NCBI GenBank assembly: GCA_945859605.1
Contig: OX243811.1
Span: forward strand, 51,220,376-51,284,375
Source: Lumbricus rubellus
Lineage: Eukaryota > Annelida > Clitellata > Crassiclitellata > Lumbricidae
Direction: 5' to 3'
DNA: 64,000 bases
Numbering within the stretch: the stretch's first letter is position 1; each line of letters begins with the position of its first letter. Shown piece after piece: positions 49,601 through 61,989 of the stretch. The position numbers were made by a program, and so were the translations under genes. Under the pieces are notes generated by a model. That model saw nothing but the letters and a program-made list of their open reading frames with translations. It was not told the DNA's origin and ran no database searches.

Positions 49601-51376
49601 TTTGATGGACTGTGTACGGTCGTGAACTTTTTTCAGTATAATTCATTTGTTTGACTTAAACTTGGTGACCAAGAAATGCTGAAAGTGTGCGTTTGAACTT
49701 GCCCTGAGATGGTTTGGGGAGCAGCTTTAAGCAGGTTGTTCTTCATTCCTAATTGCTTCACACCTCAGATTCAGATGTACTGGTCTTGCATCCATGGATG
49801 GAAGACATATGTTTTCTAAGGCGTACCTTTGACTGTTTGCGTTTGTGTTTTGTAGAGGCGCCTTTGTAATGGCATGTGCTGTGTTACGTATATATAGTCT
49901 TAATAAGACGGTTTCTAAGCACAAACCATGCTGACTAGTGTTTGCTACATGACTTCATGGACCAACACTTAGTTCCCAAACCAACTAATGCCAGCTTCAG
50001 TCATTTAGATATTTTGCAGTTTGCTGGCCTGAAGCATTTTGCGGTTGTGGTAACAATAACAATTTCATGTATAATGATCATTTAAGCTAATTTGACTGCC
50101 AGCCAGTAATGGAGTAAACCTGGAAAGTGACTGATATACTTGTTTCACTTGGCTTACTATCGTAAAGTTGAATGCCCTGTGAACCCAGCAAAACGTTTCT
50201 CACGTGTGTCCATAATTATTATAGCATGCAATGCAACACTGCAGCTGTCTGCTAACCTTACAACTGATGTCGTTCTATGTCAGGTGCTTGTAGCTTGTCG
50301 TGTTTAGTGACTCGTGTCAACAGGACAAAAATGAGTGAATCTTCAGATTTCAGATTAAGAAACTGATATTTCTCATCGTGTTTCAAGCCCACAGGAGCAT
50401 GAAACTGATAAGCATTTTTTCCATGAATGATCGTGCCATAGTTATTATGACATGCTTACCGTATTTAAACAAATATGGTGTGACTTCTTAATTATGGCAA
50501 GCTGAAGGTCGCTTGCAGCAAACATAATTTATGCTCATGCCGACATTTGGGTTACGTGTTTCTTTGACGAGAGCAGGATGTAGTGTTTGACTGTGTTAAA
50601 TATATATATATATGTATAATATCATATATATATATATATGCATATGATGTATGCATGTATTGTATGTATATATGTATGTATTTATGAAATGTCTAGTGGG
50701 TGACTATTCTTGAAGCATCAGCTCTCAATGGTGGTTGCAAATGTCAGTAGATAAGTGCCTTCGGAACAACCATTTTGTTAGCTTGAATTATCTGAATTCA
50801 TGGATCCCAGAGGATGGTTTGATTGTCTGCATTCTCATACACAATTTGCTTTTGTTTTATATTATTGTTTGTGATAACATTTGTGGATTTTGTAATCATA
50901 TTGTGTTGCTTTTGTGTATATTCTAGGAATTTGTTTATCTTTGCCTGAATTTGGGTTTTCTTCCTGTTTTTGGTTACTCCTTCCACAAATGTTGCGTCAG
51001 TATAACTGTGCATTTTGTGTAATTTTATTACCGTTTGAAACAAGGGTCTTTGTAGGAGTTGCTTTTCCCACCAGTTATTTCCATATTATGCTGTTAAGTA
51101 ATATTTCAATACTGTTACCACATTTTGCACTTGTGTGATGTTTGAAAATGGTGTGTGTGTATATTAATATACATAATATATAATTATGTATTATATTTGT
51201 TTTTATGTATGTTATAACCATCAAGGCACAAAGGTCAGTTTTTCTGGTAGAGCCAGTCCCAAGCCTGGAAAGGAGGAGGGTGATGTCAAGAGTCTTGATT
51301 GCGTTTGTGTTTGTTGAGGCGCCCTTGTAATGGCATGTGCTGTGTTACGAGTCTTACGACGCCACTGAAATTGTCG

Positions 51377-51416
<40 letters not shown>

Positions 51417-54400
51417 ACATGGGAAACTAGAAAGCTACATGGGTATGTATATGTAAGTTTTTATGTATATTTCAGTAACATGTGAGTGTATATATATATA
51501 TATTATATATGATATCTCAGCTTATCTCTGTTGTTACGTAAATACTTGGTGAACAGCTGTTCGAGTGACAGAGACATTCGTCGTTTGGATCATCTATTTT
51601 TCATGTTATAAGATCTCGTTTTGCAATTAATCTTTGAAGCACTTTCGCTGCTTTTGCGATTTTAGATTTTATTAAGTGTGCTCAGAGTAAATTTAAGGAC
51701 TTCCTTGTTGATAAATTACGCTGACTTTGATAAGTTCGTTGAATGTGTTTCTGCTTTCAGTCAACGTTAGATGCTGAATTATATCTGTTTTTTCTGTGTA
51801 CGCTGTACAGATATTAAAGGACCGCGTCTATCGGTACATGGGCCGTACGTCCTATGTGTGGAATTCTGTGCCTGGAGCTGTGAGCATTTTGCCCGAATAC
51901 TCGCAGCTGCTAACTGACTATCCGTTCTACTGGCGGTCTCTTGGCTACGCTGCAGATGACTCTTTCACTGCGGTTATCTACGCCACCAACCGAACCGTTC
52001 TGCCGTCCTCTTCCATTTATCGCTTGATCAGAGCATTGAGCGGGAGTGCCTACTTGAAGAAGGTATGCTGCCAGATCTCAAAGTGAAGGAACAGCAGGGG
52101 GTGGGAGGGGTTTGCCTCGGTTCTCAGTTTCCAGTTATTCAGAAACGTTATTCAGAAACTCCTCCCTCTCCTCTTATATATAAGTTTTGTCTGTATAGAC
52201 GACATCCATCGGTTTATGTATATATGTAGCCTAAAGGTGTATATATGTATATGCGAAGTCAATTTTCTTTGACTTCGGGTTCAAAGGGTTAAATACTTGA
52301 TGTCTCAACATGGTATATGTTGGACCTCGTCTGGGAAAGGGATTACTTGCGGGAGATTAACTTGTTAACATTGTTCATAAACAACTAAGCATAATTATAT
52401 ACTTTTAGAAAGTCCAGCTAGAAATTATGTCAGTTTGGCTTTTGGTTCAAAGTTTTTGCACTTTTGTTCGAAATATCATTTGTCTAGAAATCGTTTATTG
52501 AAGTGCAACCTATCTCTCTCTAACTGATACATTGAGAACATAAATTGGCCTGAATAGACCTACATCATGCAGCATTATACAGTTGCAGTACAGTGAGTCC
52601 GAGCTGAACTTGCATTGCTCAGATACAAAATCAATATTTATGGTCTTGGAAAAAGGCCACTTTCCAGCCGATCTAGTCAATGACAAGTGGTCCCTTTTCT
52701 CTGCCGACGTCACGTATAATTAATAAGCAGTATCTCAACAAACTCCAATTTGTCATTGTGATTTTACTTTTTCAGTCTTACACTAATGGAAACACTATTA
52801 ATGTGTTTGTTGATTAACAGATAATAATACTTTGGCATATGCAAGAGCCTATTCCAACGGACACCAGATGGCCGGTAAAAGTGCCTGTCGTTCATAAACA
52901 AATCCAGGTACTTCCAACAAATTATAATTATTGACTGGTAGCTGTACTCGTAATATTATTCTACCATTTGTAGTTAGATCACTTTTTATCTTACTTGTAT
53001 GGCTCTGTTTAGTCATCTTTTTTATATGTATTGCTTGCGCGTTGTGCAATGTGCATCTAGGCTTGCATTTTGACTACATTGATATCGTAATTCACAGCAA
53101 TGCTTTGTGGAGATTCATATTTATCTTCTATCTTTTTTCTATCTGTCATGCTACGCTATTCAGACAACATTTAACTCATGTCAAATAAGTCTGATGGATG
53201 ATCTGAGGTAAAGTTTTCGATAAACACACTGACCATACCAGTACCAATCACACAGGTTTGAGTAAGAAGTGTTGGGCATAAAAATGAGAAATTGACAACT
53301 TGCTCGTTTCGTATGAGATCAGTGTGAGAGATGGGAATGTTTCCTTGTTTGGAAGGACAAGTTTGCAATATAGTACTGATATATAATTAGATGGAATATC
53401 TGCTGTGGTCTTGAAGTTAAAGATTGTCCATTTAAATCCACTGAATAGAGGCGCATTTTAGACTACCAGTACTACAGTTACGTGCAGAATATGTGATATA
53501 TAGTGATTGCCTTTTTGTGACTAAACAAGACTATAAATACAACGGCAATAAATACAATTGATGAAGATAAGGGGAAATGCTGGACAGACGCCCTGCGCTC
53601 GTAAAAATCAGAAGAGTAAATCTGCAGCAGTAAGTAGCGTATGCCAATGAATGTTTACAGGTCTGTTGAGTTGAGTGGAAGTTGAAGATAGAGGCTCTTG
53701 ATAGATTATTGGATCTACTGGGAAAGCATTTTCATTTGTGATTAATTAAGAATAGTACTGTTTAAAATGCCTGCAGAAATTTATGTATAATGAATATGTT
53801 GGCGCACAATGTCTTTAAGAAATCAGACAAAATATAGTAATTGTATAGCCAAATTAATATTTTTTAAAGTATAAGGTAAAAGCCGTGGAAGTCATATTAC
53901 TGGTAAGCTGATTTTAAGATATGATTTAAACATTTTTATTGTGAGTTTTTTTAATTCATGGATGAAAGTGCGTTGGAATCAGAACTGCAGGTGGAATTGG
54001 ACATGTAGAAATTGATGAGTTGTATGTTGTTGTTTTTCTGTTACATTTTAGTCCATCAGTGAAAGAATGCTACCTTACAGTGAAATTGAAACACAGGCAA
54101 TTCTCAGTCTTGATGATGACATTAAGATTATTACAGATGAGGTACTGATCATTTTTTACGGCCGTCATCATGATCATTGTTTCTGTGATTTTCCCAAACT
54201 ATATCACATGGTCTCTCAGAAACTGTTACTCTTTGTGTTAAGGAAACGTGTAATTAATCTATTATGTTATGGTATTAAAAAAATAATGATAATTAATCGT
54301 TACCGCTGGCGATAATGAAAAAGCTGATAACTGTTGTAGAATCATAATCTATGTCACACTGTGTAATCGCATCTAGTTAAAACTCTCTCTGGCATGTCTT

Positions 54401-56127
54401 CTTCTATCGATGAACGACGAAGAGGGATAATTTACTTGAAAACTAGTATTGAGCAAAAGTAGTTATCATGATCATTGGCATTATTGTGCGTAGGCTGTGG
54501 CTCTTCTTATTGCATACACTTGAGCAGTCGGCACACATCAGGAATTGTTGAGACATTTCTAAATTTTGTTTCACTGTGAAATCAAAGCTACATCGTTTTT
54601 AAACCATAGTTTCAGTTTTAATTTTTCATCAGCTGCATGACTTGTTGTTTTTTAGGTTAATTTTGCCTTTAGTGTCTGGAAGAACTTTCCAGAGCGCATA
54701 GTTGGTTATGCGGCACGCAGTCACTTATGGCATGATGGCCACCAACGCTGGGGCTACACATCCAAGTGGACGAGCGACTATTCAATGGTGCTGACAAGTG
54801 CAGCTTTCTATCACAAGTAAGTCGCTTCACTGACATTGTATGTTGTTACTTCGCTGTGTCGTATTTTTGTCCATTGCACTGATTCTAGAAGTTGATGCAT
54901 TGAGCACAGGTACAACAGAGCAGAAATATGAACTAACTGAATATGTGGTTCATTTTGGGGAAAAAAGCAATGTTAATGAAGGTGGACAAAGATGTCATAT
55001 AAATTTCAATTTTTTTTCTTTCATTTGATTTGCCCTGTTGAACATAAATGGGGGAGTCACATTGGTTTAGTGTTGGTGTACTAGAATCTCAGAGGACAGA
55101 TTGTTCGTAAAGTTCCTCATCAGGAAAAAAGATATTTTAAAATTTCTATTACCCATGTAGTAAAATTAGTTAAAAACGGAGGACATTGACCGTACAGTGC
55201 GGTATGAATTCCGATGGTGATCAGAAGGCATAGAAAATGAACTTAACAATCCTACTCTACATATCTATGACTACATCTTTGGATTTGCTTAATATATGAC
55301 TCGTTTTTATGAACTTGCATCTATACATGATCATGAAAATAAAAATGAAATGGAGCATATGCACCTGTGACATGTCAATCCAACTAATAGTTGTTTTTAT
55401 TTCAAAATTACGTGGCACATCATTTTCCGCGTGCATACTGATGCCTTCTGATAATATAATGTGTGTGGTATTGCTTCACTTCACTGTTCTGTGCTTAAAA
55501 ATTCCAACTTTTTGCATGATACACAATGAATGTCATTGCAGTTTGTATGGATAAATATTATTTGATTTTTTTATCAGGTTTTGGGATTGCCATATTTTGC
55601 TTCCACCTTAAGATCTTCTTACACAGCATCTTATTTTTTTAGTGTTCATAGAGTCACGTTATAGCCAATCTTTAAGTACTTATTTTGCATTAATTACAGT
55701 ATTACTCTACAGCAGTTGATATTTTGTGTGTTGTAGGTATTATAGTTACCTGTACACCAACCTCCTACCGAAATCACTCCATTTTGTAATCGACGAGCTG
55801 CAGAACTGTGAAGACATTCTAATGAATTTTCTCGTCACTCACATAACGAAATATCCTCCGATAAAGCTGTCGCAACGAAAATACTACAGGGATTCCGTCT
55901 ATCAGGACGGCCATGATCCTGCGTTCGTTGCCGCTTCAAACGGCAACGTGTCGTTGTGGTTGTCGAGTAAACACTTCAGGCAACGACAGTTTTGCCTCAA
56001 TCGGTTCGTTGAGGAGTTTGGCTATATGGCGCTACAACGATCGGCCATGAGATTCGATCCGCTGCTCTTCAAAGATCCCGTTTCAATAGTTCGCAAAAAG
56101 TATCGTTTCATCGACGTTACGTCTTGA
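43554..56127 (+). CDS. EXT1: Exostosin-1 (heparan sulfate polymerase subunit), C-terminal 8 exons
   Basis: Known role of the family: EXT1 is a Golgi type II membrane glycosyltransferase that works with EXT2 to polymerise the GlcA-GlcNAc backbone of heparan sulfate. It has an N-terminal GT47 and a C-terminal GT64 domain. Seen here: eight exons with GT-AG borders and matching phases give about 433 codons ending in TGA at 56125-56127. The order of conserved blocks is EXT1's: [51 protein letters not shown] (the acidic DxD-type site of GT64, codons 54112-54120), [35 protein letters not shown], and the end [15 protein letters not shown]. Introns are about 1.5, 2.1, 4.3, 0.8, 1.1, 0.5 and 0.9 kb. 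The first exon here starts inside GT47, so the signal anchor and most of GT47 (roughly 40 per cent of a normal EXT1) are missing and were not found upstream. EXT1 fits better than EXT2 or EXTL2. The call is very secure. Confidence 0.96.
44596..44738. repeat. 27-29-bp minisatellite in EXT1 intron, 5 copies
   Basis: The unit GTCATTATTTATACATGTTC TTTAAGA(AT) is repeated five times between EXT1 exons a and b. Confidence 0.96.
45164..45290 (+). CDS. EXT1: EXT1 exon b (end of GT47 domain)
   Basis: Acceptor is ggtgtgtctag and donor is gtaaca at 45291. The first base completes the split Arg codon; the exon then encodes [38 protein letters not shown] and LLLQ and ends in phase 0. The open frame continues upstream of 45164, but that part is intron: it shows no homology, and joining 43628 to 45164 restores the family sequence. 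Confidence 0.95.
47360..47479 (+). CDS. EXT1: EXT1 exon c (linker between GT47 and GT64)
   Basis: Acceptor is attttttag and donor is gtaaac. This phase-0 exon of exactly 40 codons reads [40 protein letters not shown]. The RQQTQFLW.. YFSS.EKIV motif is diagnostic of EXT1. Confidence 0.95.
48617..48827. repeat. 30-bp minisatellite in EXT1 intron, 7 copies
   Basis: The unit CTTGATTACGCCGTAATTTA TCATGTGCGT is repeated seven times between EXT1 exons c and d. As 30 is divisible by 3, both strands stay open (a 10-residue repeat [10 protein letters not shown] on +), without other coding evidence. Confidence 0.96.
49838..49889. repeat. Dispersed repeat, copy 1
   Basis: Shares AATGGCATGTGCTGTGTTAC and the preceding GCGTTTGTGTTT.GT.GAGGCG with 51300-51350, in the same EXT1 intron and orientation. 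Confidence 0.85.
50600..50690. repeat. (TA)n / TATG microsatellite
   Basis: ATATATATATATATGTATAA, then further AT and GTATGTAT runs, in an EXT1 intron. Confidence 0.93.
51300..51350. repeat. Dispersed repeat, copy 2
   Basis: Second copy of the roughly 50-bp sequence at 49838-49889, about 90 per cent identical by eye. Confidence 0.85.
51378..51415. repeat. (ATT)n microsatellite
   Basis: About 12 ATT units in an EXT1 intron. Confidence 0.97.
51811..52062 (+). CDS. EXT1: EXT1 exon d (linker and start of GT64)
   Basis: Acceptor is cgctgtacag and donor is gtatgc at 52063. The exon has 84 codons, phase 0 at both ends. It begins [10 protein letters not shown], passes [20 protein letters not shown], and includes [11 protein letters not shown], the start of the GT64 fold. 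From memory of the human gene, this exon appears to match two vertebrate exons; that should be checked by alignment. Confidence 0.93.
52821..52907 (+). CDS. EXT1: EXT1 exon e (GT64)
   Basis: Acceptor is tgattaacag and donor is gtactt. Its 29 codons, [20 protein letters not shown] then VPVVHKQIQ, correspond to the IIVLWNCDKP...RWP segment of EXT1 GT64 domains. It is one of the less conserved exons. Confidence 0.9.
54052..54141 (+). CDS. EXT1: EXT1 exon f (GT64, DxD site)
   Basis: Acceptor is ttacattttag and donor is gtactg at 54142. The 30 codons include [20 protein letters not shown] and DIKIITDE. The LSLDDD string (GAT GAT GAC at 54112-54120) is the acidic nucleotide-sugar/metal-binding motif of GT64 transferases, so the catalytic site appears intact. 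Confidence 0.95.
54656..54816 (+). CDS. EXT1: EXT1 exon g (GT64)
   Basis: Acceptor is tttttttag and donor is gtaagt after CACAA. The exon encodes [53 protein letters not shown] and two bases of a Lys codon. FPERIVGY and [15 protein letters not shown] are the most conserved strings of the family. Confidence 0.96.
55737..56127 (+). CDS. EXT1: EXT1 last coding exon h (C-terminus of GT64)
   Basis: Acceptor is gtgttgtag; the first G completes AAG (Lys), followed by [56 protein letters not shown] and the terminal [15 protein letters not shown], then TGA. The spacing of [11 protein letters not shown] and the FGYM...DPLLFKD..SI.RKKYR ending is that of complete EXT1 proteins, so this is the true C-terminus. 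Confidence 0.96.
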
Positions 56128-57946
56128 TAGAAAAGTCTAGAACAGTGCCCCAAATTACAGTTGTTGCACGGTCCGGCCACTGGTAGTCGAGCAGGATAGA
56201 GATGTCAATAATATCGATCAGTTTGAGAAGGTAGTGATGATTGTAGAGGAATCTGTGATTTTGCATGTCCTTGCACTTGCTTCTCTGCTGATTAATTATC
56301 AATCATGTATGGTGAGCAAGTAAGTTGTGAGCAGAAACTGCTCATCACTTGGGCAATCTAGTCTGAAATCAGTTTGCAATAACATCTGAGACGAGGTGTA
56401 GTATGATCTGTTGTGTGAAGATGCACGTGCTATCCTTTTGTTCTTGTTGATATTAGTCTCGTGCAACAATGATTTGGCGGATTGTTGTTTTACTGTGGAT
56501 GTCGTTGGAAGAAATCGTCCGTCTTCCTCTGTGAGAAGAGCTGAAGACAGGAGGAGTTAGCGAGGATTACGAGTGAGGGATTTCAGTGCTCACTGTAATT
56601 TCCTCTTATGTGTACCTCCACTTATGGCGCTTTATAAAGGAAATTAGTAAATTGCAATGTCAGACTTACTTGATGTTCGTGTGAGAGCCAAGTGAGTGAC
56701 TGACTTTGTGTGCTAACACAGAGAACAGTAAATGCAATTCGAAATGTATGTACACCGCATTTTACTTTAGCCAAATAAGTTTTTAAATTTTATTTTGACA
56801 TTGTTTATAGAAAGACTACATTAAGTTTGATTGATTGTCTTAAATGATATTGATGCTAACCATGGAGAAGTTTTCACTTCAGTGTTTGAATGTCAGTGGT
56901 CACTGTTGCACGAGATGAGACTGAAACAGGTTAGCATCAGAGAATGAAACTTGGCTTTGAGTTGCCATTAGAGTTCCAGAGGCTAGGGCCAGCGGCTGAA
57001 ACAACCCATTTACCAAGACTTTCATGTCGTAGATACAAGGCATGTATGTGGTTGGTCAGCTAAGTCAGTTATGTGTCTGCTGGGCCAGAAATCAGGTTCT
57101 TGTAGAAAAGAAGTCCAAGTGAAACTTTAAAAATGCAGTACGAGTATGTGTTGGCCCAGTTGAATCATTGAAAAGCCCATGTAATCAGTTATGTAAAAGA
57201 ATTATTCCATTTTGTGTATTTACAGTTTGTATATTGTTGGATAGCGTCTTGCAGCATCTTGAAGCCTTTAATTTTTTAGCCGTCATTTAGCAGACAGTTG
57301 AACGGGTGATGAATTGAACATAACACTGGCCATACTTACAGAAAAGTAGAAATTCCTGCCTTCATAAGCACATGCTATGAAAGTTAAAGGCTTCAACTTT
57401 CAAAGATTCTCGTTTGAAATCTTACTGCACTTGTGGCACCAGTTCTTCAATATTTTATGGTGCTTTTAAAGTGAAACTATCAGTGATGTATGTGTTGCAC
57501 TCGAGATAAGGTTGGTATGAAAGTTAGGCTTCCATTTCATGGAATCGTTGTTTAAATGAAACATGTTGATACTGTTGTTGAGTTATGTGCATGTTAACAA
57601 ACCCATCTTTATCAAAGTCGAGTAACCAGCTGGTGTTTATTTTGTTAAGATGAGTTAAACGGTCATTTGTGCAATTGTTGTGCTTTAAGCTGCATCAGTT
57701 GAGTAAGTCCCTATTGCTCCCCTCTTAAAATATTGCATTTTGAGGGTTTGAATTTTAATAACAAGGATGAATCAAGAGCGCCAACCTCATTAATGTTAAT
57801 CTCTTTGCATGTTGGTTTGATAGATGTTGGTTTCAATGCCTAGGAATTAGTTATCTGACACCAAACAGAATCAGACATAGATGTTTTGGGGTGTCTATCA
57901 TATATTAGTGCATTTTAGCAACATTTTATCTTAGCTAAATATTTGA
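56128..57946 (+). other. Presumed EXT1 3' untranslated/downstream region
   Basis: No coding signal is visible after the EXT1 stop codon. The first clear AATAAA on this strand is far away (58632-58637), so the polyadenylation site cannot be placed. The stretch is ordinary AT-rich sequence without an obvious repeat. Confidence 0.4.
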
Positions 57947-58250
57947 ACGTTATTCATTCATTTATTCTGGAGATTTATATTGAGCCTCTTCAAAATGCTT
58001 ACTCAGAAGCGCTCCCATCCCAGCCATGGTCAAAGAAAAAGGACTTGAGCATTTTGCATGAAGCGGGCAAATTGTTCAGGGCAGTAAATGCAGCACAAGT
58101 GGAAGCCCATTCCAAGTGCAACCAAGAAGGCTCAATTCTTTGTGACTGAGGAGTGGGCTCTATGGACCAGGGAGCTCGACAGGATGCCAAGTCATGCTAA
58201 ACCATGCAGCAGAGATCAGATAAGTAGGATGGAACACAAAGCACAACCAG
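57947..58250 (-). pseudogene. Second copy of the same LINE 3' end
   Basis: On the - strand the frame ...AFTALNNLPASCKMLKSFFF, DHGWDGSASE and stop (58001-57999) is the usual C-terminus of this LINE group (WN.LP...LK..FF). The 3'UTR has the conserved stem (GCTTC...GAAG) and an AATAAATGAATGAAT tail. It shares agcccattccaa and gaaggctcaattctt with the copy at 22470-23225. Confidence 0.75.
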
Positions 58251-60011
58251 TGAGACAGCGCAAGACAATTGTTATTGGCGTAGTTATTCTAGCACACATC
58301 AACAATGGACTTGTAATAGCAATCCACTGGTGCGCACACACACACACTGCTCTTAACTTTTGCAGTGGCAGGAGTTGTCATTGAGCATGTCTGTGTCACA
58401 AACGAGTTGTCTAGAAAGTTAAATATCGAGTTTATATTATAATCATGGTTCATAATTTTTGGAGCTCCCTCTACTGCCTCACAAATGCAGCATGTTGGTC
58501 ATAAGCTCGAGTCGTTAGAAGGTCGACGACAAGACTACGTTTAGTATCACTGTAGTGCAGTACGCTTTATGATGCACATGGTATGGCAGCCCACCGTAAC
58601 TGAATGGTTTAATCAAGCCATTTACACTGCTAATAAAGGTTTGTTGTTTCTTCCGATATTTGTGCTACAAATAATATGTCGTATTCCAAAAGACCGCTTT
58701 TCTGTAAGTTTCTAGCAAGGCAACAAATGTTGGACCTTTTTGTTATATTAATGAGATCTGGAATATGTCTGAAGTAGTGCTTCAAACATAAGGTTTTGTT
58801 CATGCAGGTCAAACAAATATATACCAGGCATTGTTTTTTTCTGTTCTTTTTAAATGATTGTCATAATGTGCAGGAAGTAATATTAACAGTTTAAAATAGA
58901 TAATGTTCATATTAAATATCAAGTTGTAGTAATTGTTAATATTATTGTATTAGATTTTGTTACCACAGAATAACATACATATGTATTATATTGTGATTTG
59001 TAGCAGAGAACTGGGTGCATTTGAATTAAAAGCATTGTTGAATAAACTTGTAAAAAGCATAAGTCAAAGAAACAACCAAACACGGCTTTGGATGTGCTAA
59101 AGATTAAGATTCGTACTTGATGAGATATTTCAGCAGATATTTTGTTTTTGCTGTAGTTTTGTGGTGGTTTGTGGATTGTGTGTTGGCTCTAAGAGTTTGA
59201 ATCCTAGTGCATCATGGGAAACCTACGATGTCCAGTCATGATTCAGCCAGAGTTGTAATGCCGTTGGACTGTGCCTTTGAGTAGTGGCATATTGAAGAGT
59301 GTTATAAATGGACCACTCACGCTACTGTACTGTAGACATTTAAGTGAACTGGTGTTTCTGTTAAACTGTTACTATCTGTGAAAATGTACGATTTTATTTA
59401 CATAAATCAATTTATGAAGTTCAGGTTGTAGGAATAAATCAATTTGTTAGTTCATGAATGGAGTGTGTTGCAAATGCCATCTACTGCAGTTCAAGGCATA
59501 CTACCAACGAGAAGTCATAATGATAGGAGTTAGGTGTGCTTCCGCATTGATTGTGTTGTACAAGCGTTTGGTGCACTAAACAAAAAAATTGTCTTTCAGA
59601 TACTCTATGGGTAGGATCAGTTGGATCATGAACGTGTTAATAATATCAAACAAATCTACTTTAGGTTTGTGAATTCAGAGGTTAGGCAAAAATGGCATTT
59701 TGAATAAATGATTAATTTATGTTTGCCTTATTTGGTTTAGCAAATCCAACTTCTAATTGCAAGACATGTCAGTGAGCCAAAGTTCTTTCGTTTTTGGTTC
59801 GAGATAACGGCACCCCTAGCTGACTTGGCTATGATGATGGCTGCGACTGGCCACAAGCCCTCAGTTTGCTCTGGCTAAGAAAATGAAGTACGGGTAGACT
59901 GCAACTTTTAACCAAGGAGCCGGTTTTTGCACACAGCATATTCCAGATAGCACGAACGAGTTTGGATTTTCCAAAGTCAGGAGACCAATATCTGGCCACG
60001 ACTAGGTATGG
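58251..60011. other. EXT1-YTHDF intergenic region, nothing recognised
   Basis: AT-rich. AATAAA on the + strand at 58632-58637 and again near 59038 could serve EXT1 polyadenylation, but this is not demonstrable. Confidence 0.45.
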
Positions 60012-60120
60012 CAGCGGTTCTCAACCTTTTATAGTGTGGCGACCCCTTTTCAACATCTCGACAATAATTTTGCGACGACCCCCAAGAAAAAATTGATCAA
60101 GTTACACTCTCTCACTGCCT
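60012..60120 (+). mobile_element. Single hAT-type terminus (right end not found)
   Basis: CAGCGGTTCTCAACC followed by TTTTATAGTGTGGCGACCCC is a typical hAT left end with GCGACGACCCCC repeats. I found no complementary right end before the window edge, so the element is truncated or its other end has decayed. Length is uncertain. Confidence 0.6.
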
Positions 60121-61989
60121 TTTGTCATCATTGTCCAGTCACGCTTTACCACTTCATCATTTGAAAACTGCCTTTATCAATTGTGCAAGATTTTATGGCT
60201 CTTGCGATTCTGAAGCTGAAGTCTCCTGCTGCAAATCTATTTGGCTTTATTCTTGCATTTCACATGTGCCTTTTTGGCGCCATCAGCTTTGTTCTTATAA
60301 ATACATGTCTTGCTTTCCTGTATAGTTAGGATGTTTGGTAGGTCTAATAGTAGGCCTATCTAAATATTGCTTCAGTTTGTGTTAGACTTCATCATTTGAC
60401 CGACAAAATGTCATTATAAAAGAGTTGTAGCTTCCCTCCATGTTCATGCTGCAACTATTAAACAATAGGCCACTTTGAAAATTGTCCACTAGTTCTTCTT
60501 TTTTTAACTCTCTCATTTCACCTAGCCGATTCGTTTTGGAACCTGGCTATCAAGCCTTTTCCCACTGCTCTGACATGTAGCACCCAAATATGGAGTCCCA
60601 ACACATGTATGCATATATACAGGAATACACACAACTGTCACAGATTGAAAGTAAAATATAAACACCTGTAAACATCTGAATATACGTTGGCTGGTTCAAA
60701 TATCAAACCGAACTATTGAACACGGAATCAACAACCACCATAACCATTTGTTTTAAACCTGTTAAACGAATCAACACACCGCTCAACCGTTTAGCATAAA
60801 CCATCAAGATGCATTACATTTACAAATTTTCACCAAACAAATTACAGAGAAACCGAAAAAGTCTGCAAGGACGGAACCGCAACCGCAATGCTTCATTAGA
60901 TTTTACTTGAATAAGTTTGAGCACATTAAAACAGACAGCAAACTAAACTAATGGTTCAGTCTATCTTATTTATATACAGCTCGACAACAAAACATTATCC
61001 ACAGCCAAACTATGGGTTTAAATAGGTACACTAAATACGCTATGATATAACTGTTCAGTGTTCAGCATCATGCAGTTCCATATGGCAGCAACAACTGGAG
61101 TTGGATGCTAAGTAGATTGAATCGTTCTCCAAAATTCCAATTCACTGCCAACTTTTGCAGCACAACAAAAATTGCACTTCCGACTAGACCATGCGAAATC
61201 AGAACACCATTGCTTCAGAAAGCACTGCCCAGTCCACTTCGAAAGGTATAAAAAACAACGAAAACATTCAAAGGTTTCTCCGAAATCGCCACGGTTGCAA
61301 GTGTACAGGTATGGCCTATATAATGTCTATTGTCTAGGGATTCATTTAAATCAATGCAGTTCTGATACATGCAAATATATTCAAACCGGGCAAGGAAGCA
61401 AAATGTAGAAGGTTGCCATTCGCATCACTAAAATTAAGATTACGTATACACAACAAAAATTTTCAAGCTTTTATAATATCTAGCCATCGTATGTTAGGTC
61501 AACTGCACTGCGAAGCAAAGAACTTCAGTCTCGACTGCCTTGCCTGTCCTGTGAACAGAAAATAGAAACCTGTTATCAGTTATTGCAGTTTGAAACAACT
61601 CTGTTAAAAATGACTGCTACAAAATTCGTTCAAATTTATATTGTTATTTTTTTGTTGGCCATGGAATGACAGTCATGCAACGAGCAAATTCTCTTAAGAA
61701 CACTTGAAGATCTAGACATTCAGAATTTGAAGGATGTAGCTTTGTTGTACAGCATTTGGGCCTACATCACACAATTCAATGGTGGGCGTTGGGCAATATA
61801 AAGAATATGTTGGTATTCATAGTCTGAAATATTTCAGAATGAGAGGCGAATCGAGGGCAATACATAACTATGTTCGGAATGTTAATCAGTTGAATGTTAT
61901 TGTAATTACATGTTGTGCTGTTGTCTAACGCAAAAGACATCAACTTATGATGCATTGCAAGTAAGACGTGATCAGTTCATTATCAAGAA
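60121..61989. other. Intergenic region, nothing recognised
   Basis: Follows the lone hAT terminus; part of it may be the interior of that element. No coding homology. Confidence 0.45.
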
